This document shows, in pieces, positions 11,601 through 21,855 of a DNA stretch of 64,000 nucleotides (position 1 is the first letter of the stretch; each line of letters begins with the position of its first letter). Source of the DNA: Hyaloscypha bicolor E (taxonomy: Eukaryota; Ascomycota; Leotiomycetes; Helotiales; Hyaloscyphaceae). Made by a program: the position numbers and the translations under genes. Location of the stretch: the NCBI RefSeq assembly GCF_002865645.1, contig NW_020194557.1, positions 930,001 through 994,000 on the forward strand, written 5' to 3'. The notes under the pieces are model-generated. The model did no database searches and had not been told where the DNA came from. It was given only the letters and a program-made list of their open reading frames with translations.

Positions 11601-13440
11601 ACTAAATTTGCATTTATAGAGAGAAACTATAGATTAGCTAATAGCTTATAGATCCAGGCAAACTAGAAACCAAAATAGCTACTATTTATTCCTATAATAA
11701 AATAACCTGCCTAGCTAGTAATAAGATAATAAATTTATTTTTACTAGATATTAGCCTATATCTGAATTCTTTTAGAAGTCCCTAAATAACTTATAATATG
11801 TTTATAATAAGATTATAAATATTTACTTTTATTTTCTCGGTATAATTCTTTTTATAATACTTCTAATATATATATATATAAAAGTATATAGTTATTATAC
11901 TACTATCCAAATTAGTAATATAATTAGCTTTATAATATTCTTTTTTAAAGTAATCCTATACTTTTCCCTTTTTATATCTTTTTATATTATATTAAATTAT
12001 AGTAAAAAGATAGTAGTATACTAGAATTAATTCGACTATCTGGGAATTATTATTCTTATATAGGGATTAATAGTTCCTTTAGTTTATTACGGATTCTATT
12101 ACGATCTATATCTATAGAACCTATACTAGGTTATAGTCTCTATCTTGGCTATAATTTATACCATAGTAACCTTAAGCCCAAAGTTTCGATATCTAGCTCT
12201 CAGGCTATATTAAACTATAATATATGCTTCCCTTAGCCTTTTGGCTATAGTCTTTATAATATATGAGCTTATTATTTATAATTAGGTGACTCAGAACTAT
12301 AGGATAGGCCTAATATATATATATTAATTACGGTAATACTCAATTTCCTAGGAGCTATAGTTTATATAGCAAGAATTCCAGAAAGATAATACTAACTATA
12401 ATATAATATTTACGGATATAGCTACTAAATATTTCATTTTATAGTTATTTTTACTAGTTTAATATATATGTTTGAATTACTAAGCGCCTTTGGCTTTATC
12501 TACTTATAGGCTCATATATACTCAAAGACCGATATATATAATTATAATTAATATAGCTTTTATACTTTCTATCTCTCCTAGTATTTACTATATAAAGGGT
12601 TCTATTATATAGAACGGTTATTAAGAGCTTCTTCTTTATAACTAGATCTCTTAGATAGATAATTCATCCGATTAAAAACTTAACTAACGTCCGTCCCTGG
12701 GTCGAGAGACGTACCCTATTACGAGACGAATCTATAGTTTAGGAATCTCAAATTTTTTCTTGGCAAGTTTATAAAGTAATTATTAATATATTACTATTCT
12801 TTAATTATTTCTCCCTAAGGAAACTAGTCAATAATAAGAAAAAGAATAGTATTAATCATGCTATTAATCGTTTTAATCACGCCACTAATTACCGCTTCGG
12901 CTATTTCCCCCTGCTTAATCGCGACTATTAGAGTCTCTTCAAAATTCGGAGTACTTGGGGAAAGGTTCCATAAAGAAAGAATATGACTCCAAGTTTTGAA
13001 GATACTCAGAGAGGAAAATAATATAGTCCGGACTTATGCCATACGAGGGAAGTTATAAACGCCATATGTTTTAGCTTTATAATTTAGTACTTATTAATAT
13101 ATATTAGCCTGGTTATAATATACGGTATTCAAGTCCGGGCTACTATATTTTACTAAGCCACGATTCTTGGGCCTGGTTATATATATGGCGTAAGAATATT
13201 ATGCATATAGTATAGTAGCAGGTTTCTCGAACTTTCCATAGGTATATATACGGCAGTAGAGATAGTCCGGACAGCTATTATAATCTTCTCTAGTAGCTAG
13301 CCACAATTGGCTGGTCTGGCGTACTCCTAGTAATAATATATAATACTATACCGCAAGGTTATTGTCTAGCTAAGCCCTATAAGTACTAACCTCGATCCAG
13401 CTTTTACTCCCAGCTTAATAAATGCATGCATTCTATAATA
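8690..13440. repeat. AT-rich RIP-like island, decayed repeats, left of the HNWD relic
   Basis: The sequence is dominated by TA, TTA, ATA and CTA words, with stops in all frames at high density, so no open frame reaches useful length. This is the signature expected of C-to-T mutation on both strands of repeated DNA (RIP). The underlying element could not be identified with confidence. A tract at about 12684-12740 that kept more GC matches, in inverted orientation, a tract at about 21799-21855 in the other island. From 12840 on, base composition gradually normalises towards the HNWD relic. Confidence 0.7.
12684..12740 (+). repeat. Less-mutated repeat segment, inverted partner of 21799-21855
   Basis: This segment reads CCGTCCCTGGGTCGAGAGAC and continues to TATTACGAGACGAATC. 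The reverse complement of 21799-21855 gives CCGTTCCTGGATCGAGAGAT and then TGTTACGAGATAAACC. Most differences are C/T or G/A transitions, as expected for two RIP-mutated copies of one element. It may be part of an LTR or terminal region. Confidence 0.6.
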
Positions 13441-16400
13441 ACTATTTACTAATATTCTTTCGTTCAGATATCCCCTCAGATCCTGTCTAAATAATGCGCC
13501 TACTAGAATATAATAACCATGGCGAGTTTAGCCTTACCAAGGACTTCGTTAATGGCAAGATTCCCGAATATACTATCCTTTCGCACATATGGGGGGCGGA
13601 CACAGAAGAGGTCACGTATAGAGACCTAATAGATAGTACTGGTAAGAGCAAGGCTAGCTATGGCAAGATCTGGTTTTGCGGAAAACGGGCCAAACGCAAT
13701 AGTTTATACCTCTTTTGGGTCAATACCTGCTATATTAATAAATCCAATACCGTCGAGCTTCAGGAGGCTATTAACTCAATATTCCGCTAGTACCAGAATA
13801 CGGCCAAATACTACGTCTATCTATCAGACGTTTCGACAAGGAAGCGGAAAGCAAGCGATTAGTTCTCTGAATATACTTGGGAATTAGCTTTTCGGTTAAG
13901 TAAATGGTTTACTCGGGGTTAGACCCTTCAAGAGCTTCTTGCCCCAGGCCTAGATTCGGTTGAGTTCTTCTCCCAAAAAGGAAACCGTTTAGGGAATAAG
14001 AGAACCTTAGAGTAACAAATTTACGAGATAACGGAAATTCCTATTATAGTGCTTCGAGGAACCCCTCTGTCTCAGTTCGACGTTAATAAACGATTATTAT
14101 GGGCCAAAACCCGTCAGACTACACGTGAAGAAGACAAGGCATACTCGCTATTTGGCATTTTCAATATCTAAATCCCCCTTCTCTATAGTAAAGGAAGAGA
14201 TACGGCATTAAAGCGACTCCGGGAAAAGATTAATAAACTTTTAAAGGATAAGCATAGAACTTCGGTTTAATATCCTCTATTAGTAATCAAACTAAGCGCT
14301 AACTAGTAACTCAGGACTTGATTATCTTCTATCTACTACTAATATACTATTTAATTCATATAATAAATAATACTTATCTACCTGCCTCTCCGATACCCGA
14401 ATTGACCTGCTATAATAGATATACGGCTAGGCTACTAGACAAGATAAGCGGTATATCTTCTGGCTAAATGGCTTAGCCGGTACAGGAAAGTCGACGATTA
14501 TATATACTATTGCCCGTAAATACTTGAATTAAAAGCGCCTTGGGGCGAGCTTCTTCTTCTTAAGAGGTAGTAGAGATATTAGCCATACTCGCAAGTTCTT
14601 TACGAGTCTTGCTATATAGCTTGCATATAATATACCGCAAATCTAATAATTTATCTCTAATACTATTATAAAGCAGAATAATATTACAAACCAGTCTCTC
14701 TGCGACTAGTGGCACTAGCTTATCCTCCGTCCGTTATTAAGGCTAGATAGTAGCTCATGTCCGTTATTATTTATGCTTATAGTTAATGCCCTTAATAAGT
14801 GTAATAGTGAGGTTAATATTAGAATAATTCTATAACTCTTAACTAAAGCTCGAATATTAAAGACGGTCCGACTTCGGGTCTTTCTAATAAGCAGACCTGA
14901 AATTCCGATACGATACGGCTTTTCTCAGATCCCAAATACTAAACGCCAGGACTTTATACTCTATAATATATTACTATTAATTATGGACCACGATATTAGT
15001 ATCTTTCTATAATATAACCTTAATTTTATTGCTAGTAAACGCTCTCTGGGTACTGGCTGGCCAGGTAAGCAGATTATTAAGCGTCTGCTTAATAATGCAA
15101 GTGGGCTATTTATCTGGGCGGCAACTATATACCGGTTTATCCGTAAAAGAAAACGGTTTGCTATAAAGAGACTAGATATGATCCTGGAGAGTAATAGCAC
15201 TACTATTAATATGGCCGAAAAGCACCTCAATAAGATTTACCTTACTATTCTTCGGTACTCGATTTCTGCAGACTATATAGCTAAAGAAGCAGAAGAGCTG
15301 TATTATAAACTCAAAAGCTTGCTTGGAAGCATTATAACCCTCTTCTCTCTGCTTTCTACCTAATCCTTGAGCAAATTAATTAACGCCTCGCAACAGGAAG
15401 TAGATCAGATACTTAATAATCTTTATGCTATTCTAAATATCCCAAAGGACCAGACCTGCCTATTCCGTCTATACTATCCTTTATTTCGCGACTTCCTGCT
15501 AAATAGAGAGAGATGCGGCAATTCGAACTTTTATATAGACGAGAAGCAAGCGTATTAAACATTAGCTAATTACTATATATAGCTAATGTCCATATCTCTT
15601 AAGCAAGATATCTGCGGACAAGAAGCTCCTGGTATACTTGTCGCTAATATAGAAAGTAGCCGAATTAAGCGCAGTCTTCCTCCTAAGGTTTAGTATATAT
15701 ATCTCTACTAGGTTTAGCATTTTTACAAGAGCGGTACTTAACTTTACGACAATAACCAAGTATATTAGTTCCTATAGGAATATCTCCTTTATTAGCTTGA
15801 GGCTCTTGGTTGGATATAAAAGGTTTCTGAAGGGATCTATACTATTGCTTCTTTAGAGTCTATTGCAGCTATAAGCTAGCTTCTAGCATAATACGAATAT
15901 TTAGCTAATATATAGTTTAGGTATGTGAGTGCCCCCGGCTATCCGAATTTGTCCACAACACAAAGCGATTCGTCCTCTATAACCGGCCAGCAATCGAGCA
16001 GGCTCCCCTTCAGATATACTATAATACGCTGGTTTTTATACCGGCAATAAGCATAGTAAGGAAGCAGTTCAAAGACTATATACCTCAATAGATACGAAGG
16101 TCGCCGGAAGTCGAGAGTAATTGGAATGCCTTGCTGCAGACGCTTGAGGGCCATAGCGGATCCATCAGCTCAATCGCCTTCTCGCCCGACGGGACGCGGC
16201 TTGCCTCAGCATCGGGCGATCACACCGTCAAGATCTGGGAGCCAACGACAGGCCACTGTCTGCAAATACTCAATGGCCATAGCAATCCCGTCTATTCAGT
16301 CGCTTTCTCGTCCGATTCGAGTATACTTGCATCGGGATCGGTTAGCACAATTGGAATCTGGAAGGCAGCGTCAGGCCGCTATTTGCAGATACTCGAGAGC

Positions 16401-16772
16401 AGTGGCTATTCTGTCGCTTTCTCGCTAATAACACTAACCTGGCATCGGCGTCATACAGTGGCATTATTAGGATTTGGGAGCCGGTAACAGGCCGCTATTT
16501 GCAGATACTCGAGGGCCATGGAAGTTTGGTCAACTCCCTCGACTTCTCGCCCGACTATATACGGCTTGCCTCAGCGTCGCGGGATAAGACTATCAAGATC
16601 TGGGAACCGACGACCGGCCGCTGTCTCCAGACGCTCAAGGGCTATAGAAGGAAAGTAGGGTCAGTCACCTTCTCGCCCGATAGTAGCCAGATCGTCTCGG
16701 CGGCATACGATTATATAATCAAGATCTGGGACCCGGTAATAGGCTACTGTCTACAGACACTCAAAGGCCATA

Positions 16773-16865
16773 CTCGTTCGGCCGGGCTCACCTGGTTCTC
16801 GCTTAGCACGCTTACCAGGTGAGGGAGGGCAATACGTAAAAACCAGCAATACGCAAATTTTTCCC
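16773..16865 (+). repeat. Left terminal inverted repeat of the Fot1-like element
   Basis: This 93-base arm begins CTCGTTCGGCCGGG and ends TTTTTCCC, with its exact inverse at 19086-19178. Inside the arm, CTCACCTGGT (16787-16796) and ACCAGGTGAG (16814-16823) form a 10-base-pair stem with a 17-base loop, so each transposon end can fold into its own hairpin. Confidence 0.93.
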
Positions 16866-16899
16866 CGCCCCCCCACCATCGACTTTTCAACCCACCAAA

Positions 16900-18115
16900 A
16901 TGCCACCCAAAGCAGAAGCTATTGAAGAGCGAATTGCTAAGGCCTCTGAGGCTATGGATCGAGATCCTAGGCTCAAAGGAACGAAGGCTGCAGCCCATTT
17001 TGGGGCCCCGTACGATCGATTAATGGCCCGGCAAAGGGGTCGTCCTGCAAGCAACTCTCGGGGTGGACATAATAAAAAACTCTCAGTATTACAAGATGAG
17101 TCTTTAAGAGATTATCTCTTAATACTCTATACCTCCGGGCGAAGTCCTAATCTGGAAGCGATTTAAACAGGTGCCTCCAGGCTAGTTTATTATAATACTG
17201 GCAATATTAATTCCTCCGTATCTCGCAGATAGACAAAAGCCTGGATCGCCCACAATTACGAATTCCTAAAGCAAATTCGAGAGAAACCAATATCTGCGAA
17301 ACGTCTGAGTATACATATTATAGAGGATATTAAGGAGCATTTTGCCAATTTTGACAAGTGCAGGAGAAAATGGAGTATTCGTACGGAGAATATGTCTAAT
17401 TTTGACGAGAGTGGCTTCCAAATTAGAGTCATAACGGGGGATATTATATACGTACCACTGGATTGCGAAGTAGTATATAATACTAATCCAGATAATCGAG
17501 AATTAGTTATAGTCATAGCTACGATTAATTACGGTAGAAGGAAGATTCCTGTATATATTATTTTCAAGGAAATATATTATCTTTGCGGATATTTTCCACG
17601 GATACTTAACGGCGGTATCGAATTTGTATGCTCTCTTACTGGTTTTATAAATAATCGCCTGGGTTTATAATATCTCAAGTACTTTATTAAGCACTGTCCT
17701 TCTTTACGAACGGGTGCCTATAGGATCTTGATTTTCGATAGGCATGGTTCTTATTTATCTGACGAATTTTTATACCTCTGCTGGGAAAATCGCATTCGAC
17801 CATTCAGATTACCTATATACACAACTCACCTCCTTTAACCACTTGACGTTATTGTCTTCCAATCTTTAAAATACTGGTTTCAAAAAGAGCTTTGTTAAGA
17901 GATTTTTAATAGTACGGAGGAGTTTAATAAGACAGACTTTTTTGCGATTTTCCAGAGATTTTGGGATAGGGTTTTCAAGAGCCGGCGCATCGCAATCTCT
18001 TCCTTTAAGAAAACTGGATTAATACCCCTTAATCCGCTCAGAGTTCTACAGAAAATAAAGGAGTATAAAGAGCTTTTAAAGCGTCCGCGAACTCTAACTC
18101 CTTAGAGTAGTAGAC
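16900..18115 (+). pseudogene. Pogo/Fot1-type DDE transposase, RIP-inactivated
   Basis: The frame opens at 16900 (MPPKAEAIEERIAKASEAM) and reads 88 residues of the N-terminal helix-turn-helix DNA-binding region (RLKGTKAAAHFGAPYDRLMARQRGRP) to a TAA at 17164-17166. The same frame then continues with stops: TAG in SSVSRR*TKAW, TAA after NNRLGL, TAA in TTHLL*PLD and TAA after QKEL C. The catalytic acidic residues can be placed in NFDESGF (about 17398), ILIFDRHGSY (about 17730) and PLDVIVF (about 17840), where the family normally has LLQPLDVGVF. The stops match CAA to TAA and TGG to TAG. No functional protein can be made from this copy. Confidence 0.9.
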
Positions 18116-18553
18116 GCGAGTTATGACGGAAAAGAAGAGGAACGAGATATCATTTTAGAGGGGGTAGTAAAAGACTTATTCGAATGATCGGAGAAAGAAA
18201 TGATCGGATTTGGGCGAGAAGGGGCGTTCCGGGTCTAGAATCATAGGAAATAGATCGGCTCTCGTGGGTCCGATTTTAACTGAGAGAGACTATTTTGGCG
18301 AAAGGTGGAAGCGGAACATGTCCTTTTTGGGCTTTCCTCATTATCCCATATGGTGATAAATAAAATTAACGTAGCATGCTTTAAAAAATTATATTAATTG
18401 TGGCGGAGCAAAAGCAAAAGGCCTTCGTGTTATATTACCGTATTCCGGGTTAAGACGGGTGTCAGAACGCACCCAATCCTTACGCCCCCCCCGCCCCATC
18501 GGTTTTTGGTCCTCTTTTTTCATTTTTAAACCCATTTTCTCATGGGCATCTCC

Positions 18554-18587
<34 letters not shown>

Positions 18588-19075
18588 ATATATATATCTT
18601 GGTACCTCAAAAATCGGGTGGTATTGGGGGATAAAAAGGGGTATTTAGGTATTAGTCATCGGAAGTAAAAGAATTAATTAATACAGGGTCATTAGTCGAA
18701 GTTTGGAAGCGTAATAAAAAAACATGAATAAAGAGATTCCGAATGATCGGATCGTACGGAGTATAATTGGTGAGCTCGAAGTAGGAGTAGTAGACGGAGT
18801 TATAGGAAAGAAGGAACGAGATATCATTAGAGGGGTTATAAGACTTATTAGCATGATCCGAGAAAGAAACGGATCGATTCTGCCGAGGAAGAGGCGTTCC
18901 GGGTTAGATCATAGGAAATAAGATCTGCTCTCGTGGTCGATTTTAACTGGAGAAGACTATCGGCCGAAGTGGGGGAAGAGAACATGTACATTTTGGCTTC
19001 TCATTATCCATATGATAAATAATTAACGTAGCATGCTAAAAATTATATTAATTGCGGAGCAAAAGCGCATACAAG
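18105..19075 (+). repeat. Imperfect direct duplication inside the transposon, with poly(A) and poly(C) runs between
   Basis: A roughly 300-base 3' segment of the element occurs at about 18105-18440 and again at about 18785-19075 (both begin GAGTAGTAGACG and end near TATTAATTG(TG)GCGGAGCAAAAGC). The first copy carries many one-to-three-base insertions, mostly lengthening homopolymers. Between the copies lie a C run near 18484 and an A run of about 27 bases starting at about 18556. The pattern looks more like a poor-quality or mis-assembled tract than a biological duplication, but a true duplication cannot be excluded. Confidence 0.65.
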
Positions 19076-19085
19076 TTATAATTAC

Positions 19086-19178
19086 GGGAAAAATTTGCGT
19101 ATTGCTGGTTTTTACGTATTGCCCTCCCTCACCTGGTAAGCGTGCTAAGCGAGAACCAGGTGAGCCCGGCCGAACGAG
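19086..19178 (-). repeat. Right terminal inverted repeat of the Fot1-like element
   Basis: This is the exact inverse of 16773-16865 over 93 bases, followed by the TA duplication at 19179-19180 and then the resumed WD40 coding sequence of the host relic. Confidence 0.93.
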
Positions 19179-20478
19179 TAACAGTTTCGTCACCTCAGTG
19201 GCCTCCTCGCCCGACGGCACTCAGCTCGTATTAGCTTCATGGAATAATACTATCAAGATTTGGGAGGCAGCAATAGGCCACTGCCTCCAGATATTCGAGG
19301 GCCATAATAATTACGTCGACTCAATTACTTTCTCGCCCGACGGTAGCAAGCTCGCTTTGGCATCAGATAAAACTATTAAGACTTGGGACCCGGTAATAAG
19401 CAGCTTTGTACAGACACTCGATACCCATAGGTGTCTCGTTACTTCCGTCGCCTTCTCGCCCGACGGCAGCCGGCTCGCATCAATATCAGAGGATAAAATT
19501 ATCAAGATCTGGGACCTAGTAACAGGCCACTATTTGCAGACAATTAAGAGCTATAGTAATAACGATGCTTTCTCGCCTAACAATAGCCAGGTCAAGTTAG
19601 TATCAGAGGATAAGGCTACTGGCTCGCAACCGGTAAAGAGCGGCGATACTTACGTTAGCTCAGTCGTCTTCTCGTTCGACGGCACCCGGCTCGCTTCGGT
19701 ATTATACGATTATACCGTCAATATCTGGGAGCTAGCAATAGGCTACCGTCTGCATATACTTGAGGGCCACAGCCGTGTAATTAACTCAGTCGCTTTCTCG
19801 CATAACAGTAGCAAGCTTGCGTCATCGTCATATAATTATACCATCAAGATATGGGATCTTGTAACAGGTTACTGCTTACAGACGCTCAAAGGCCATAATA
19901 ACCCTGTTTCCTCTATTACCTTCTCGCCGGACAGTAGCCGGCTCGCATCGGCATCGGATAATGGAACTATCAAAATCTGGAACCTAATAATTAGCCGCTA
20001 TTTGCAGACACTCGGGGCTAAGAATACCTATATTAGCTCTCTCGCCTTTTCGCCCGATAGCACCCGGCTCGCTTCGGCGTCATACGATTATAGCATTAAC
20101 CTTGGTTTACATATCATCAGGATCTGGGAGTTAGAGATAGGCCGCTTCATATATATGCTCGATATTGGAACAGTCCTCACTACTCTATCTTTCGATACGA
20201 CTGGCTCTTATCTCTATACTAATATTGGCACGATTCTTCTTAATCTATTGCCAGTACTAAATATGACCTTAATTCCAACTTTTTCTCAACAGCCTTATTA
20301 TACAGGCTATGGCGTTAGTTCGGATAGCGTATGGATCACGCGGAATTCGAAGAGGCTATTATAGCTGCCGACGGAGTACCGGTCGGTCTGCTCGGCCGTA
20401 GCGGGGTCGGCAGTTGTCCTCGGCTATTCGTCGGGGCGGGTATTAATCTTTCAGTTCTCGATCAAGGAGGCTCTATAG

Positions 20479-21480
20479 CGGACTTCTTTAAGGATAGAAT
20501 AGAATAGGGGTTCAATCCGTCAGTCAGCGCAGCCGGGACAAAAAAGAATTCTGAAGCTCTTATACAGACGCAAATAATTATATGGCGAGATAGTCAAACT
20601 TTAATGAAATTTTTAATATTAAGCAGTTATAAAAATTAATAGATAGTCACAGGACATCTTAGTATATATAAGATTCGAAATAGTCGCATGCGGACGCGAT
20701 TAGACGGGCGATAATACCAAGTACCTCGAGTTTGTTTCCGTATATAGAGTATTTCGCCTCGCAAGAATGTCATTTAGGTCATTAAAAGCAGGGTCTAAAC
20801 TCAGCTAGCCAAGACTTAAATTATCGAAAATGGGAATATTATCTTTAACTTATAATCCAAAACTTGCCAATAAAATCTATATACCGATTTTCGCCAGTAT
20901 TAGCTAAATCCTCAGGCAGTACTATAATCCTGCTCCTCTCGGCACTCTTCCGACCCTTACGGACTCTGTCATTAATAAGGTCATCTTCGAATTCGTTAGC
21001 AATTTTGCAAGAGAAGCGGATTCCCCTTAGAGGCTAGGGCTAAAAATCGAAGAGGTTCGTCGTTCTAGGCAGAGCGTAAAACAATTTGAGAGAAAAGAAA
21101 AATCGGAAGTGAAAAGCCGGAAGTGAAAAGCCGGAAGTGAAAAGCCGGAAGTGAAAAGCCGGAAGTAAAAAGCCGGAAGTGAAAAGCCGGAAGTGAAAAG
21201 TCGGAAGTTTGTTGCAACAGAAGCATTTCTTACCCGAAGAAGAGGATGGGCCGATTTTATTGGCTGCGCATAGGGCCACTTCTTGCTCTGGTCGGAGGAT
21301 ATCGGGAAACGGAATTTTCCGGCAAGGTATGCGAGCCACAAACGTCGCAGCCCCACGTTTAGTAGCCACAGATTTTTATTACAAAAATATAATAAATTTT
21401 ACCAAGATTACTATAACCACGATATAGTTAACCAGGATCCTCGATCGCTTATTAGAGAAAGTATCAGTCTATATGGCAAC
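20479..21480. other. 3' flank of the HNWD relic
   Basis: The base composition is mixed, with no readable gene. Short frames around 21027-21489 span the 14-base minisatellite and give only repeat-derived peptides (the reverse frames read FHFRLFTSGFSLPA units). Confidence 0.4.
21103..21208 (+). repeat. 14-base minisatellite, CCGGAAGTGAAAAG, about 7.5 copies
   Basis: The unit CCGGAAGTGAAAAG is repeated head to tail with single-base variants: the first and last copies start TCGGAAGT, and one copy has GTAAAAAG. There is no coding frame of note. Confidence 0.95.
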
Positions 21481-21798
21481 ATCATATGACATAATACGCC
21501 CCGGCTACTACAAGAGTAATAATGGCTTCTTAGTATTATAATAAAACTCGGATATCTATATCTAATTATTCTATGAGTTTAAAAGGTAAAAAGAGCTTAA
21601 TAGTAGTATTACGGGTCGAGAGGTCTTATTATACTATAAAAGGAGGCTCTTTATAAATTCAAGGGGGCGGCGATAACGCAATTGTAATTTTTGGAGTTAA
21701 TAAGTCAGGAGTATTCGGGAGAGATATATAATATAACTAAAATAAAAATATATAGAAATTTTAATATGTTTAAAGATTTAGAGCCGCTTGAATTCAAA

Positions 21799-21855
21799 GT
21801 ACCTATGGTTTATCTCGTAACAGGATATATCTCTCGATCCAGGAACGGATATTAA
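21799..21855 (-). repeat. Inverted partner of the repeat segment at 12684-12740
   Basis: Read on the reverse strand it matches the left-island segment across a core of about 45 bases, with mainly transition differences. The two copies flank the HNWD relic in opposite orientation. Confidence 0.6.

Larger units (their letters stand above)
16773..19178 (+). mobile_element. Fot1/pogo-type (Tc1-mariner superfamily) DNA transposon inserted in the HNWD relic
   Basis: The 2406-base element is bounded by TA duplications at 16771-16772 and 19179-19180. Its ends are 93-base terminal inverted repeats, 16773-16865 and 19086-19178, identical base for base as read. Beyond the arms the sequence diverges. 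It carries a decayed pogo-type transposase. Dropping the element plus one TA joins LQTLKGH to NSFVTSVASSPDG and restores one WD repeat in frame, which proves the insertion point. The element is longer than the roughly 1.7-1.9 kb usual for Fot1-like elements, because a 3' segment is present twice (18105-18440 and 18785-19075). Confidence 0.93.
13494..20478 (+). pseudogene. HET-NACHT-WD40 (HNWD) STAND protein, RIP-decayed and split by a transposon
   Basis: The intact family consists of fungal NLR-like STAND proteins with an N-terminal HET effector domain, a NACHT NTPase and a C-terminal WD40 sensor. It includes the het-d/het-e/het-r incompatibility genes of Podospora anserina. HET start: MRLLEYNNHGEF, then YTILSHIWGADTEEVTYRDL and, in a neighbouring frame, CYINKSNTVELQEAINSIFR followed by TAG where TGG (Trp) is expected. 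Further on come YVYLSDVS, TLQELLAPG and EEDKAYSLFGIF. NACHT: FWLNGLAGTGKSTI with the Walker A at about 14470-14493, later FLISRPEI and ASGLFIWAATIYRFI. WD40: about 13 repeats of about 42 residues (SPDGTRLASASGDHTVKIWE type) from 16131 to 16770 and 19181 to 20160, then a tail ending at 20476-20478. Stops fit TGG to TAG or CAA to TAA, and there are frame slips. A Fot1/pogo-type element occupies 16773-19178 inside the sixth repeat. Confidence 0.9.

Noticed and set aside
12220..12300. A stretch with AGCCTTTTGGCT resembling the 5' stem-loop of U2 snRNA
   Set aside because: Only the 12-base hairpin matches. The branch-site recognition region and Sm site cannot be found and the surroundings are RIP-like, so it is probably chance or a long-dead copy.
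21103..21208. CCGGAAGTG repeats as ETS-type transcription-factor sites
   Set aside because: ETS factors are animal proteins. In a fungal genome this is a minisatellite with a coincidental match.
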